From Erythrobacter litoralis (GTDB taxonomy: Bacteria; Pseudomonadota; Alphaproteobacteria; Sphingomonadales; Sphingomonadaceae): 64,000 bases of DNA. How positions within the stretch are numbered: position 1 is the stretch's first letter; every line of letters starts with the position of its first letter. Location of the stretch: NCBI RefSeq assembly GCF_029760855.1, contig NZ_SOSI01000008.1, forward strand, positions 1-64,000. Reading direction: 5' to 3'. Below are positions 44,728-53,182 of the stretch, in pieces. The notes below the pieces were generated by a model that was not told where the DNA came from, ran no database searches, and saw nothing but the letters and a program-made list of their open reading frames with translations. The translations under genes were made by a program, and so were the position numbers.

Positions 44728-45948
44728 ATGCTCTATCACGCCTACGAACTCCAACGAAGCTGGCTTTCCAGCGCCAGTGCTTGGGCCTCCATCGGGGCGG
44801 AAATGCTGTCGAACCCGGCTCTGCCGATGGGCTATATGGGCGTTGGGCCGGCAACGGCGTCGGCGCTCGAAGTGTTCGCCCATGCCGCAGCCACCCGGGG
44901 CAAGCCTGCATGGAACATCGAAACGGTCGCTGCCGGCAAGAAGCGCTGGCCGGTGGAAGAGGCGACGGTCCTCAACAAGCCCTTCGGCGATCTGAAGCGC
45001 TTCACCCGCGATGGCCTGCCCGACGATGCGCCGAGCATGCTGATCGTTGCCCCGATGAGCGGGCATTATGCCACGCTGCTGCGCGGCACCGTCGAGCGGA
45101 TGCTTGAAAACTACGTCGTCTATGTCACCGATTGGGCGGACGCGAAAACCGTGCCTCTGAGCGAAGGGCGCTTCGATCTCGACGACTATATTGATTACGT
45201 CATCGAATATCTCGAGCTTATCGGCACCGGCGCCCATGTCATGGCGGTGTGCCAGCCTTCGGTCCCGGTATTCGCCGCAACCGCGATCATGAACCGCGAC
45301 GAGCACGAATGCGCGCCGCGCACGCTGACCATGATGGGTGGGCCGATCGATACGCGCTGTTCGCCGACCACGGTGAACGACCTTGCCATGGACCGCCCGC
45401 TTGCATGGTTCCGGCAAAACGTGATCGCCACCGTTCCGATGCAGTATCGTGGGGCGGGGCGGCGGGTCTATCCCGGCTTTCTGCAACTGGCGAGCTTCAT
45501 GAGCATGAACCTCGGCAGCCACCTCCAAAGCCATTACGAGATGTTCAAGCATCTCACCGAGGGCGATGAGGAAAGCGCGAACGCGACCAAGGATTTCTAC
45601 GACGAATATCGCAGCGTGTGCGACATGACGGCGGAATTCTATATCCAGACGGTGGAGGAGGTGTTCCAGAAGCACTCGCTGCCGAACGGCGAATTGATGC
45701 ATCGCGGCAAGCGGATCGATCTTGGCGATGTCGACACGACCGCGCTACTCGCCATCGAAGGCGAGCGAGACGATATTTCCGGCCTCGGCCAGACTCGCGC
45801 CGCGCTGGAACTGACGCCCAACCTCGATCCATCGAAAAAGCGCTATTACATGGCCGAGGGCGCGGGACATTACGGCATCTTCAACGGCAGCAAGTGGCGC
45901 GGCAAGATCGCGCCGGTCGTCGAGGAATTCGTGGCGATGCACGGCTGA
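44728..45948 (+). CDS. phaZ: Intracellular polyhydroxyalkanoate depolymerase
   Basis: PhaZ breaks down stored polyhydroxybutyrate granules in the cytosol. The 406-residue alpha/beta-hydrolase starts MLYHAYELQRSWLSSASAWA, typical of this family. It has the nucleophile region VMAVCQPSVPVFAA with a cysteine (as in intracellular depolymerases) near residue 183, the aspartate in GERDDISGLGQ and the histidine in EGAGHYGIFNGSKWR. It lacks a signal peptide. ATG 44728 is preferred over the frame's GTG/other starts upstream because of the conserved beginning. No synthase gene is in the window. Confidence 0.94.
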   Translation: MLYHAYELQRSWLSSASAWASIGAEMLSNPALPMGYMGVGPATASALEVFAHAAATRGKPAWNIETVAAGKKRWPVEEATVLNKPFGDLKRFTRDGLPDDAPSMLIVAPMSGHYATLLRGTVERMLENYVVYVTDWADAKTVPLSEGRFDLDDYIDYVIEYLELIGTGAHVMAVCQPSVPVFAATAIMNRDEHECAPRTLTMMGGPIDTRCSPTTVNDLAMDRPLAWFRQNVIATVPMQYRGAGRRVYPGFLQLASFMSMNLGSHLQSHYEMFKHLTEGDEESANATKDFYDEYRSVCDMTAEFYIQTVEEVFQKHSLPNGELMHRGKRIDLGDVDTTALLAIEGERDDISGLGQTRAALELTPNLDPSKKRYYMAEGAGHYGIFNGSKWRGKIAPVVEEFVAMHG

Positions 45949-45951
45949 ACC

Positions 45952-45980
45952 AAAAAGGGGCGGCACGGTGCCGCCCCTTC
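45952..45980. terminator. Bidirectional terminator between phaZ and a PEP-CTERM gene
   Basis: An 8-bp stem (45957-45964 with 45970-45977) has a 5-base loop. A run of five A lies upstream (T on the minus strand) and TTCTCT downstream, so it can end both convergent transcripts. It is stronger for the minus strand. Confidence 0.83.
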
Positions 45981-46002
45981 TCTAATGGTCGGACGAATGC
46001 GC

Positions 46003-46581
46003 TTAAGCGAACTTCACGCTCACATTTTTGCGCGCCGCCGAACGCATCGCCGCGCCGATTACGCCGAAACCGAGGATGAACAGCGCCCAGGTCGCCGGTT
46101 CCGGAACCGCTCCGGTGGCCTGCACGACCGAGAACGTACCCCGCAGCGTTTGCGCGCTGTCAAAGTTCGCACCGCTCAGGCGGAAACCGAATTCTTGCCC
46201 GGCCACCAGATCGAGCATGACCGAACCGGTGTAGAGAAAACCGTTGGACGGTGAGGCGCAGCAATTCGCCGGACCGGCGTCGTACAGCGAGAACACCGTT
46301 TCGCCCGAGAAGGCGGAGGCGGCGGCTGTGACTGCGAAGAAGGAATAGAACCCCTCGCTGGTAAAATCGAAGGTGTAGCTCCCGGTCACATCCGAGACAC
46401 CCGCAAGCGTCCACGTGCCATCGAACCCGCGGGCCGAATAGTCGAGCGTCGCGGTCGTATCGGTACTGGTCGAAGTGACCATGCCCGATCCCGAGCCCAC
46501 GAGAACTTCAGTGGCGGCGGACGCCGGATTGGCGGCCACCAGCGCGACTGCGCCCGCTGCCATAGGTAGAAGGTTTTTCAT
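46003..46581 (-). CDS. PEP-CTERM (PEPxxWA) sorting-domain protein, copy 1
   Basis: A 192-residue secreted protein. It has a signal peptide (ALVAANPASAA), a beta-rich body with two adjacent cysteines (NCCASP), and the sorting tail VPEPATWALFILGFGVIGAA followed by MRSAARKNVSVKFA. The last 33 residues are identical to those of the gene at 46740, while the bodies are unrelated by eye. Exosortase processing and release or anchoring at the cell surface are inferred from the tail. Confidence 0.85.
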   Translation of the reverse strand: MKNLLPMAAGAVALVAANPASAATEVLVGSGSGMVTSTSTDTTATLDYSARGFDGTWTLAGVSDVTGSYTFDFTSEGFYSFFAVTAAASAFSGETVFSLYDAGPANCCASPSNGFLYTGSVMLDLVAGQEFGFRLSGANFDSAQTLRGTFSVVQATGAVPEPATWALFILGFGVIGAAMRSAARKNVSVKFA

Positions 46582-46698
46582 TATATCCCCCTGTTGCGGG
46601 AAGGATTTCCCGTACTTTGTGGATTAGGGGGACGCGCGAACCCGGATCTAGCAAGTTAACCGAAATTAATCATGGATGTATCAGTTCGGCTCAACCGG

Positions 46699-46726
46699 AA
46701 AAGGGGGCGGCATCACTGCCGCCCCC
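46699..46726 (-). terminator. Terminator of PEP-CTERM copy 2
   Basis: A 10-bp perfect stem (46726-46717 with 46712-46703) with a 4-base loop is followed by TTTT on the minus strand, 13 bases past the stop of the gene at 46740. Confidence 0.85.
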
Positions 46727-46739
46727 GGTAATGCAGCTT

Positions 46740-47348
46740 CTACGCGAACTTCACGCTTACGTTTTTCCGCGCCGCCGAACGCATCGCTGCGCCGATCACG
46801 CCGAAACCGAGGATGAACAGCGCCCAGGTCGCCGGTTCCGGAATGGCTCCGGTGGCGGTCGTAGCGGTGATCGTCGTATTCGGCGCGTTCTGGAACCCGA
46901 TGGTGTTCAGGACGGAGTTGGTGGTGAAGGCGTAACCGAAATAGTCCTGCCCTTCGAAGGTCGCCCGAAGACCGAGGAAGTTCTCGCCATTCGAAGCCGG
47001 AACCGCAGTTTCCTCGGAGAAGGACGCATAGGCACCGAAGGCGTCCGGGCCGAACTGCACAGTGCCGCGGTTCGTGAAGAACGGTGACGGGTTCACGGGA
47101 ATACCGAGGAATCCGCCGAACGAGCTTACCGCCGCGTTAGGCGACGTCTGGATGGTCAGCGGATTGAATATGTTTCCGCTGCTCCCGAACGTGAATGTGC
47201 TGTCGAGAAATGTGAAAGTAAAATCACCGTTACGCAAATCGGCATTGATCGGCGTTATTATTTCCGCAGCGGAAGCAGGCGTAGCTGCAGCCATTGCGCA
47301 AACGGCCAAAATGGCAGCTGACGCAGATTGCTTTAAATAATTAGTCAT
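46740..47348 (-). CDS. PEP-CTERM (PEPxxWA) sorting-domain protein, copy 2
   Basis: A 202-residue secreted protein. It has a signal peptide (AVCAMAAATPASAA), a body rich in Phe, Thr, Asn and Gly with no recognised domain (FTFTFLDSTFTFGSSGN), and the same tail as its neighbour: IPEPATWALFILGFGVIGAA then MRSAARKNVSVKFA. I begin at ATG 47348, with GAAAGGA 8 bases upstream; the longer frame adds a sequence that spoils the signal peptide. It has its own terminator, so the two copies are separate transcripts. Confidence 0.85.
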   Translation of the reverse strand: MTNYLKQSASAAILAVCAMAAATPASAAEIITPINADLRNGDFTFTFLDSTFTFGSSGNIFNPLTIQTSPNAAVSSFGGFLGIPVNPSPFFTNRGTVQFGPDAFGAYASFSEETAVPASNGENFLGLRATFEGQDYFGYAFTTNSVLNTIGFQNAPNTTITATTATGAIPEPATWALFILGFGVIGAAMRSAARKNVSVKFA

Positions 47349-47518
47349 CAAGAATCCTTTCGTGTGACCCTCCCGTATTCGCAGAAGGTACAGGATACAC
47401 CGAAAGTTAACCATGAATTTATCTGAGCATTTTTTCTAGCAGGGCTGCATCCGCTGCGTTTATTAAGGGTATATCGTAGAATGGGCTATTCTGGTTCCGA
47501 GGTCGAGAGCCTGACCGG

Positions 47519-48364
47519 TCACGTTGAACGCAACCGCTCGGCATGCCACGCGATGTGTTCGGCCATGAAGGTCGAAATGAAGTAGTAGGAATGATCGTAC
47601 CCCTCCTGCATCCGGATTTCCGGTTGCATTCCGGCTCTGGCGCAAGCCATCGATAGCAGGCCGGGTTTCAACTGGTCGTCGAGGAACTGGTCTGCGGTAC
47701 CCTGGTCCACAAGAATATGGTCGTGCCGCGCGCCGTTTTCGATCAGCGCGACGGCATCGTACCTGGCCCATGTATCGCGATCCTCACCCAGATAGCGAGA
47801 GAAACTCTTCTCCCCCCACGGCACGCGCGAAGCGGTACAGATGGGCGAAAAAGCGCTGATCGAACGGAAGCGATCCGCATTGCGCAGGCCGATGGTCAGC
47901 GCCCCATGGCCGCCCATCGAATGGCCGGTGATCGACTGGCGCGACAGGTCGACCGGGAATTCGCTCTCGATCAGGCCGGGCAGTTCCTCCTCGATATAGC
48001 CACGCATCCGGTAATGCTGCGACCACGGCGCCTCGGTCGCGTCGACATACATGCCAGCGCCCTTGCCGAAGTCGTACTCGTCTTCAGCATCGGGCACATC
48101 CGGCCCGCGCGGACTCGTATCGGGTGCGACGAAAACGATGCCATGTTCGGCGCAGGCGGCGCGGTATTCGCCTTTCTCGGTCACGTTTTCATGCGTGCAG
48201 GTGAGGCCGGACAGATACCACAGTACCGGTAGCCTCGCACCGTCCTCATGCGGCGGGATATAGACCGACAGCGTCATATCGGTGCCAGTACTGGTGGAGG
48301 CATGCGAGCACACGAATTGCGTGCCGCCATACGCCTTGTTCTGCGAGAGATATTCGAATTGCAT
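47519..48364 (-). CDS. fghA: S-formylglutathione hydrolase
   Basis: This is the second enzyme of glutathione-dependent formaldehyde oxidation, releasing formate from S-formylglutathione. The 281-residue esterase-D-type alpha/beta-hydrolase has the nucleophile in SITGHSMGGHGALTIGLRN, the aspartate in VDQGTADQFL and the histidine in GYDHSYYFIS. ATG 48364 starts the family-typical MQFEYLSQNKAYGG; a start at 48379 adds five residues. It is the last gene of the adhC-cupin-VOC-fghA run. Confidence 0.95.
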   Translation of the reverse strand: MQFEYLSQNKAYGGTQFVCSHASTSTGTDMTLSVYIPPHEDGARLPVLWYLSGLTCTHENVTEKGEYRAACAEHGIVFVAPDTSPRGPDVPDAEDEYDFGKGAGMYVDATEAPWSQHYRMRGYIEEELPGLIESEFPVDLSRQSITGHSMGGHGALTIGLRNADRFRSISAFSPICTASRVPWGEKSFSRYLGEDRDTWARYDAVALIENGARHDHILVDQGTADQFLDDQLKPGLLSMACARAGMQPEIRMQEGYDHSYYFISTFMAEHIAWHAERLRST

Positions 48365-48454
48365 GGGCCGCCTTTGCAAGAAAGGGCGCAGCGGAGGAAG
48401 AACCGCTGCGCCCGGATCGTGTTTGCGCGGGACGAACCGCGCGGGTGTTCGGTC

Positions 48455-48835
48455 TCAGCCGGGGCGATGCATTGCGCAGACCTTGTTGCCGGCCGGATCG
48501 CGCAGATAGGCGAGGTAGAGCTTCATGCCCGCACCTTCGCGGATGCCCGGCGGATCTTCGATCTCGGTGCCGCCATTCTCGCTGCCCGCCTTGTGCCAAG
48601 CATCGGCCATTTCCGGACTGTCTGCCGCAAAGCCGATGGTCGAGCCATTGCCGCAGCTTGCCGGGCCGCCGTCGATCGGCTTGGTCAGCATGAAGATGCC
48701 GCCATTGTGCATGTAGAACACGCGGCCCTTGGGATCGATCGACCCTTCGCGCCCGCCCAACGCTTTGAAGCAAGCGTCGTAGAACTTCTTGGACGCCTCG
48801 ATATCGTCGGCCCCCAGCATTACGTGACTGAACAT
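48455..48835 (-). CDS. VOC-superfamily (glyoxalase-like) protein
   Basis: A 126-residue single VOC domain, a metal-binding beta-alpha-beta fold found in glyoxalase I, dioxygenases and resistance proteins. It begins MFSHVMLGADDIEASKKFYDA and ends with YLAYLRDPAGNKVCAMH. GAAGGAG lies before the ATG at 48835, overlapping the end of the cupin gene region. Position between adhC and fghA suggests a role with glutathione adducts or formaldehyde, which is inference. It is not a confirmed glyoxalase. Confidence 0.86.
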   Translation of the reverse strand: MFSHVMLGADDIEASKKFYDACFKALGGREGSIDPKGRVFYMHNGGIFMLTKPIDGGPASCGNGSTIGFAADSPEMADAWHKAGSENGGTEIEDPPGIREGAGMKLYLAYLRDPAGNKVCAMHRPG

Positions 48836-48846
48836 TCGTCTCTCCT

Positions 48847-49200
48847 TCAAGCTTCCACCGCGCGGGTGGCGGTTTCGTTGTTTCCGGTGTTGGGGCTTTC
48901 GGCCGGATCGAGCAATAGCGCTCGAACCTCGCCCTTGCGTGCGACCGGGCGGTGCTCCGTCTCGCGAGGCACGACAAACAATTCGCCTTCGCGCAAGGTG
49001 ACGGTTCGCTCACGCAATTCGATGTCGAGCTCTCCGCGAAGGATCAGGAACAGCTCATCGTGATCGTGACTGTGCCAGCCGAATTCGCCTTCGAGCCGCG
49101 CTATGCGGACCTCGTGCCCTTCGTAGCGCGCAACGATGCGCGGCGCCCACTGTTCGGTGAAGGTCGCAAACTTGTCGTCGAGCGAGACGGGCTCGTGCAT
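48847..49200 (-). CDS. Cupin-domain protein in formaldehyde operon
   Basis: A 117-residue cupin. Its metal site is clear: GWHSHDHDELFLILRGELDI with three histidines and glutamate, then FVVPRETEHRPVA with the last histidine. The ATG overlaps the TGA of adhC by one base, so they are coupled. It could be a small isomerase, a sensor or a metalloprotein; no function is proven. The conserved first cupin motif is complete, so metal binding is likely. Confidence 0.8.
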   Translation of the reverse strand: MHEPVSLDDKFATFTEQWAPRIVARYEGHEVRIARLEGEFGWHSHDHDELFLILRGELDIELRERTVTLREGELFVVPRETEHRPVARKGEVRALLLDPAESPNTGNNETATRAVEA

Positions 49201-50309
49201 CAATCGTACACCACCACGCTGCGGATGCTTTCGCCTGCATGCATCAGGTCGAACGCTTTGTTGATCTCTTCCAGCTTCAGCACGTGGGTGATCATCGGGT
49301 CGATCTGGATCTTGCCGTCCATGTACCAATCGACGATCTTGGGCACGTCGGTCCGACCCTTCGCCCCGCCGAAGGCCGTGCCGCGCCAGTTGCGGCCCGT
49401 AACGAGCTGGAAGGGGCGCGTCTCGATCGTCGCGCCGGCCTCGGCCACGCCGATGATGATGCTGGTGCCCCATCCCTTGTGGCAGCATTCCAGCGCCTGG
49501 CGCATGACCGTGGTGTTTCCCGTGCAATCGAAGCTGTAATCCGCCCCGCCGTCGAGCATCTCGACCAGATGCGCGACAACATCGTCCACTTCCTTCGGGT
49601 TGACGAAGTCGGTCATGCCGAAATGCTCGGCGTAGGATTTCTTGTCGGGATTGATATCGACGCCCACGATCCGGTTCGCGCCGGCCATGCGCGCACCCTG
49701 GATGACGTTGAGGCCGATCCCGCCGAGGCCGAACACCACGACATTGTCGCCCGGGCGTACGTCTGCGGTATTCACCACTGCGCCAACACCCGTCGTCACG
49801 CCGCAGCCGATATAGCAGCTGGTATGGAACGGCGCATCCTCGCGGATTTTGGCCACCGCGATTTCGGGCAGGACGGTGAAGTTCGAGAAGGTGGAGCAGC
49901 CCATATAATGGTAGATCGGCTTGCCCTGATAGCTGAACCGCGTCGTGCCATCCGGCATCAGGCCCTTGCCTTGCGTTTCGCGAATGGCGCTGCACAGGTT
50001 CGTCTTACCCGAAAGGCACATTTTGCACTGGCGGCATTCGGGCGTGTAGAGCGGGATGACATGGTCCCCCTCCTTCACGGATGTCACCCCGGGGCCGACC
50101 TCGCGCACGATGCCGGCACCTTCGTGGCCGAGCACGCTGGGGAACAGTCCTTCGCTATCCAGCCCGTCGAGCGTGTAGGCATCGGTGTGGCAGATACCGG
50201 TCGCCTTGATCTCGATCAGCACCTCGCCCGCCTTGGGGCCTTCAAGATCGAGTTCGACGATCTCCAGCGGTTGCTTGGCTTCGAAGGCGACGGCGGCGCA
50301 GGTTTTCAT
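49200..50309 (-). CDS. adhC: S-(hydroxymethyl)glutathione dehydrogenase (class III alcohol dehydrogenase)
   Basis: This enzyme oxidises S-hydroxymethylglutathione (the spontaneous adduct of formaldehyde and glutathione) with NAD, and can reduce S-nitrosoglutathione. The 369 residues have the catalytic zinc ligands in [11 protein letters not shown] and LGHEGAGIV, the structural zinc site [15 protein letters not shown], the NAD motif [13 protein letters not shown], and the class III substrate region. AAAGGAG precedes the ATG at 50309. It leads the operon with the cupin, VOC and fghA genes. Confidence 0.96.
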   Translation of the reverse strand: MKTCAAVAFEAKQPLEIVELDLEGPKAGEVLIEIKATGICHTDAYTLDGLDSEGLFPSVLGHEGAGIVREVGPGVTSVKEGDHVIPLYTPECRQCKMCLSGKTNLCSAIRETQGKGLMPDGTTRFSYQGKPIYHYMGCSTFSNFTVLPEIAVAKIREDAPFHTSCYIGCGVTTGVGAVVNTADVRPGDNVVVFGLGGIGLNVIQGARMAGANRIVGVDINPDKKSYAEHFGMTDFVNPKEVDDVVAHLVEMLDGGADYSFDCTGNTTVMRQALECCHKGWGTSIIIGVAEAGATIETRPFQLVTGRNWRGTAFGGAKGRTDVPKIVDWYMDGKIQIDPMITHVLKLEEINKAFDLMHAGESIRSVVVYD

Positions 50310-50411
50310 TCTACTAGGTGCTCCTTTGTTGCGGCCAAAGCGTAGGGAACGTGCCACGGCGGGGCAAGCGGTGTTGCGCGGCATTCAGCCCGGCGGGGGT
50401 AGGGGCGGGGC

Positions 50412-50771
50412 ATGTCGTTGCTCTATTCGTTCGCCGTTTTGGCCATGCAGGCCGCTGCGCCTCAAGCCGAGCCGCCCGCGCCGCTGGCTCTCACCATGCA
50501 GCAGCAGACGGCGCTGCGCTGTTCGATCGCCATTGCAATGGGGGCCGAACGGCAACGCACAGGCGGAGGCGATGCCGACTGGCCGGACCTGACGGAGCGC
50601 GGGCGCGAGTTCTTTGTGCGCTCGCTCGCGCAATTGATGGATGATACGGGAATGAGCCGCGAGGCGTTGATGCAGGCGGCGGCTGGCGAGGCCGCGGACT
50701 TGCAGGATGGCGAGAACTTGCACCAGGTGATGCCCGCCTGCCTGCTGATGCTGAACGCCTCGGGTTTGTAA
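50412..50771 (+). CDS. Small exported protein, function unknown
   Basis: A 119-residue protein with an N-terminal hydrophobic stretch (SLLYSFAVLAMQAAAPQA) compatible with a signal peptide, and a helical body. Two cysteines (ALRCSIAIAM and MPACLLML) lie at the two ends of the mature part and could form a disulfide. No family is recognised. It is followed, 13 bases later, by another small exported protein, and is divergent from adhC. Confidence 0.65.
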   Translation: MSLLYSFAVLAMQAAAPQAEPPAPLALTMQQQTALRCSIAIAMGAERQRTGGGDADWPDLTERGREFFVRSLAQLMDDTGMSREALMQAAAGEAADLQDGENLHQVMPACLLMLNASGL

Positions 50772-50784
50772 GGAGACAGTCGCG

Positions 50785-51213
50785 ATGAAACGTCTGATGA
50801 TCGGCGCAGCCATGATAGCCATGCCTCTCCCCGCCGCCGCGCAGGATGCGCAGCCCGCCGAAAGCGAAGCGCTGACGGGCCTGCAGGCTACGCTAACCGA
50901 TCCGGCGAAGCAGCAGGAGATCGCCGCGACCCTGCGCGTGCTCGGCGAGGTGCTACTCGACCTGCCGCTCGCTTCATTGGCAGGGGCGGCGCGAAACATT
51001 ACGGGCGAGGAAGTGCCCAAGGTCTCGCCCGATACGACGCTGCGCAGCATGGCACCCCAGGCCTCTCGCCTGCCTGAGCAGCTCGAAGAGAACGCACCGC
51101 GCGCGATGGCGGCGATGGGAGACATGAGCCGCGCGCTCGAAACGATGCTGCCTGCGCTGCGCGATATGGCGAAGCGGCTGGAAGAGACCGTGCCCGCCGC
51201 CGACCGGCCGTAA
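50785..51213 (+). CDS. Small exported helical protein, function unknown
   Basis: A 142-residue precursor with a clear signal peptide (MIGAAMIAMPLPAAAQ) and AAGGAG before the ATG. The mature part is largely helical, with no cysteine, and contains repeated small helices (AMAAMGDMSRALETMLPALR). It is likely co-transcribed with the gene at 50412. I recognise no domain. Confidence 0.72.
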   Translation: MKRLMIGAAMIAMPLPAAAQDAQPAESEALTGLQATLTDPAKQQEIAATLRVLGEVLLDLPLASLAGAARNITGEEVPKVSPDTTLRSMAPQASRLPEQLEENAPRAMAAMGDMSRALETMLPALRDMAKRLEETVPAADRP

Positions 51214-51277
51214 AACCGCTGTATCCCTGTCGCCGACTGTGGACGGGGCGGTGCATCTGCGGCATGAGCGGCTACGC

Positions 51278-51949
51278 ATGTGGCACCTCCACCAATTTCC
51301 CCTGTGTCCCTTCAGTCGCAAGCTGCGGCTGCACATGGCGGAAAAGGCGGTCGCGTACGAATTGGTCCGTGAAAATCCGTGGGAGGGGCGCGACGGGTTC
51401 TGGCAGCTCAATCCCGCCGGAAAGACGCCCGTGCTCCACGATCCCGAGCGCGGCGCGACGCTCTGCGACAGCCGGGTGATCGCCGAATATTTCGAGGAGA
51501 CGATCGAGCGCAATGCGCTGATCTCCGGCGGGGCGGCCCAGCGCGCCGAAACGCGCCGGCTGGTCGCACTGTTCGACGAGAATTTCTACCGCGACGTCAC
51601 CGAACCGGTGATGCACGAGAAGATGATGAAGCGCCTGATCCTGCGCCAACCGCCGGACGGGCGCGTGCTGCGCAGCGCCGGCAAACTGCTGCACGGCCAC
51701 CTCGATTATATCGACTGGCTGGTCGACACCCGCCAATGGCTCGCCGGCCCGACGCTGAGCCTCGCCGACCTCGCCTGCGCGGCGCATATCTCGGTGGTGG
51801 ATTATCTCGGCGCGATGGACTGGTCGGACCACGAACAAGCGAAGGGCTGGTATATGGTCATGAAAAGCCGCCCCAGCTTCCGCCCGCTGCTGAGCGAGAA
51901 AATGGACGGTCTGCCCCCGCCGAGGGAATATGCGTCGCTGGATTTGTGA
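51278..51949 (+). CDS. Glutathione S-transferase family protein
   Basis: A 223-residue two-domain GST. The N-terminal thioredoxin fold has the catalytic-type start FPLCPFSRKLRLHMAEKAV, the cis-proline region NPAGKTPVL and the glutathione-binding DSRVIAEYFEE. The C-terminal helical domain follows (LSLADLACAAHISVVDYLG). The SPFS-like CPFS motif suggests a cysteine-type (omega or beta-like) enzyme. Substrate is unknown. The ATG at 51278 is used; a GTG at 51239 is in frame but has no support. Confidence 0.88.
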   Translation: MWHLHQFPLCPFSRKLRLHMAEKAVAYELVRENPWEGRDGFWQLNPAGKTPVLHDPERGATLCDSRVIAEYFEETIERNALISGGAAQRAETRRLVALFDENFYRDVTEPVMHEKMMKRLILRQPPDGRVLRSAGKLLHGHLDYIDWLVDTRQWLAGPTLSLADLACAAHISVVDYLGAMDWSDHEQAKGWYMVMKSRPSFRPLLSEKMDGLPPPREYASLDL

Positions 51950-51960
51950 AGCATTTGAAA

Positions 51961-52314
51961 CTAGCAGACTGACGATATCCAAAGTGTAAAAAACTTTGAA
52001 ATTTCGACATCGAATTCGGAATCGAGATCAATAATTCCGATTTCAACACCGGCTTTTGAAGCAAGGTCCGCGACCGCATTTATTCGTTCTTCGATAGCGT
52101 CCTGATCTAAGGCGACAGAAAGCTTGGCGTAAACGAAGCCGCTTTCGGAACCTTCGAGATTTCGGGCGTCCAATGCCAACAGCCCGTCCCTCATGGCTTC
52201 GTGGCGATCACTTGGGCCTTCGAGATAAAATGTGAGCCAGGCATCCGAGCCAAAGGCTCGGTGGGCTAGCGCCTTCGCGAAGGCGCTTTTGTCGATCATG
52301 AAACGATCAGTCAT
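51961..52314 (-). CDS. Hypothetical protein coupled to mutM, AT-richer than its surroundings
   Basis: A 117-residue soluble protein from ATG 52314, which overlaps the mutM TGA (ATGA). It has no signal peptide. Its middle (SDAWLTFYLEGPSDRHEAMRD) faintly recalls RraB-type regulators of RNase E, but I cannot assign it. The last 140 bases are clearly richer in A and T than nearby genes, which may mean recent arrival or relaxed selection. Its end lies 11 bases from the convergent GST gene. Confidence 0.7.
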   Translation of the reverse strand: MTDRFMIDKSAFAKALAHRAFGSDAWLTFYLEGPSDRHEAMRDGLLALDARNLEGSESGFVYAKLSVALDQDAIEERINAVADLASKAGVEIGIIDLDSEFDVEISKFFTLWISSVC

Positions 52315-53126
52315 CTCTGGCAAACCGAACAGAACCACGTGCTCCGCCCGCCCTGCACGATGCGGCGGATGGTGCCGCCGTCCTCATGGTGGCAAGGCTC
52401 GCCCTCGCGGCCGTAGACATGAAAGCGGGTGGCGAAATAGCCGAGGTTTCCGTCGGGCTGGGCGAAATCGCGTAAGGTGCTGCCGCCGTCGCGGATGGAG
52501 CGCTCCAGCACGTCCTTGATCGCGGGAACGAGGCGGCGCAGCTGCGGCATGGTGACCTTGCCGCCCGCCTTTCGTGGACTGATGCCCGCCATCCATAGCG
52601 CTTCGCACACATAGATATTGCCGAGCCCCGCCACGATCCGCTGGTCCAGTAGCAGCAGCTTGATCGCCTGCTTGCGCCCGCGCGTCGCATCGCGAAGGTG
52701 TTCAGGCGTCAAGTCCTCCCCCAAAGGCTCCGGCCCCAGCGCGGCGAAAGGTTTCCATGTCACCAGTTCGCCATTGGTCATCAGGTCGACCGAGCCGAAG
52801 CGGCGCGGATCGTTCAGCGCGAAGCGATGGCCCGCGGTCTCGATCACCAGATGGTCGTGCTTCTCGTCCTCCGCAGGATCGATCCGCCAGCGTCCGCTCA
52901 TGCCGAGGTGGAAGACCAGCGCATGATCGCGGCTGGTGTGGATGAGGCCGTATTTCGCCCTCCGACCCAACCGCACCACGCTCGCACCGGTCAGCGCCTG
53001 CACCAGATCGGGCGGGAAGGGGCGGCGCATGTCGGGGCGGTTGACGGTCACGCGGGTGATCGTCTCGCCTTCGAGGAAACGGGCGAGGCCGCGCACGGTG
53101 GTTTCGACTTCGGGAAGCTCGGGCAT
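52311..53126 (-). CDS. mutM: Formamidopyrimidine-DNA glycosylase (8-oxoguanine)
   Basis: MutM removes oxidised purines and nicks the abasic site. The 271 residues begin PELPEVETTVRGL (catalytic Pro2 after Met removal, Glu3), have the void-filling and lysine region GRRAKYGLIH, and end in the C-terminal zinc-finger domain. That finger is unusual: the first cysteine pair appears as GEPCHHEDGGTIRR, so the second ligand cysteine is missing, while the other pair (FCSVCQR) is intact. The gene is divergent from ubiE, 56 bases away. Confidence 0.94.
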   Translation of the reverse strand: MPELPEVETTVRGLARFLEGETITRVTVNRPDMRRPFPPDLVQALTGASVVRLGRRAKYGLIHTSRDHALVFHLGMSGRWRIDPAEDEKHDHLVIETAGHRFALNDPRRFGSVDLMTNGELVTWKPFAALGPEPLGEDLTPEHLRDATRGRKQAIKLLLLDQRIVAGLGNIYVCEALWMAGISPRKAGGKVTMPQLRRLVPAIKDVLERSIRDGGSTLRDFAQPDGNLGYFATRFHVYGREGEPCHHEDGGTIRRIVQGGRSTWFCSVCQR

Positions 53127-53182
53127 CGCTCATCCTCTAACACCCTTTGCGCCCGCCTCAATTCCCCGTAAGGCCTAGCGTC

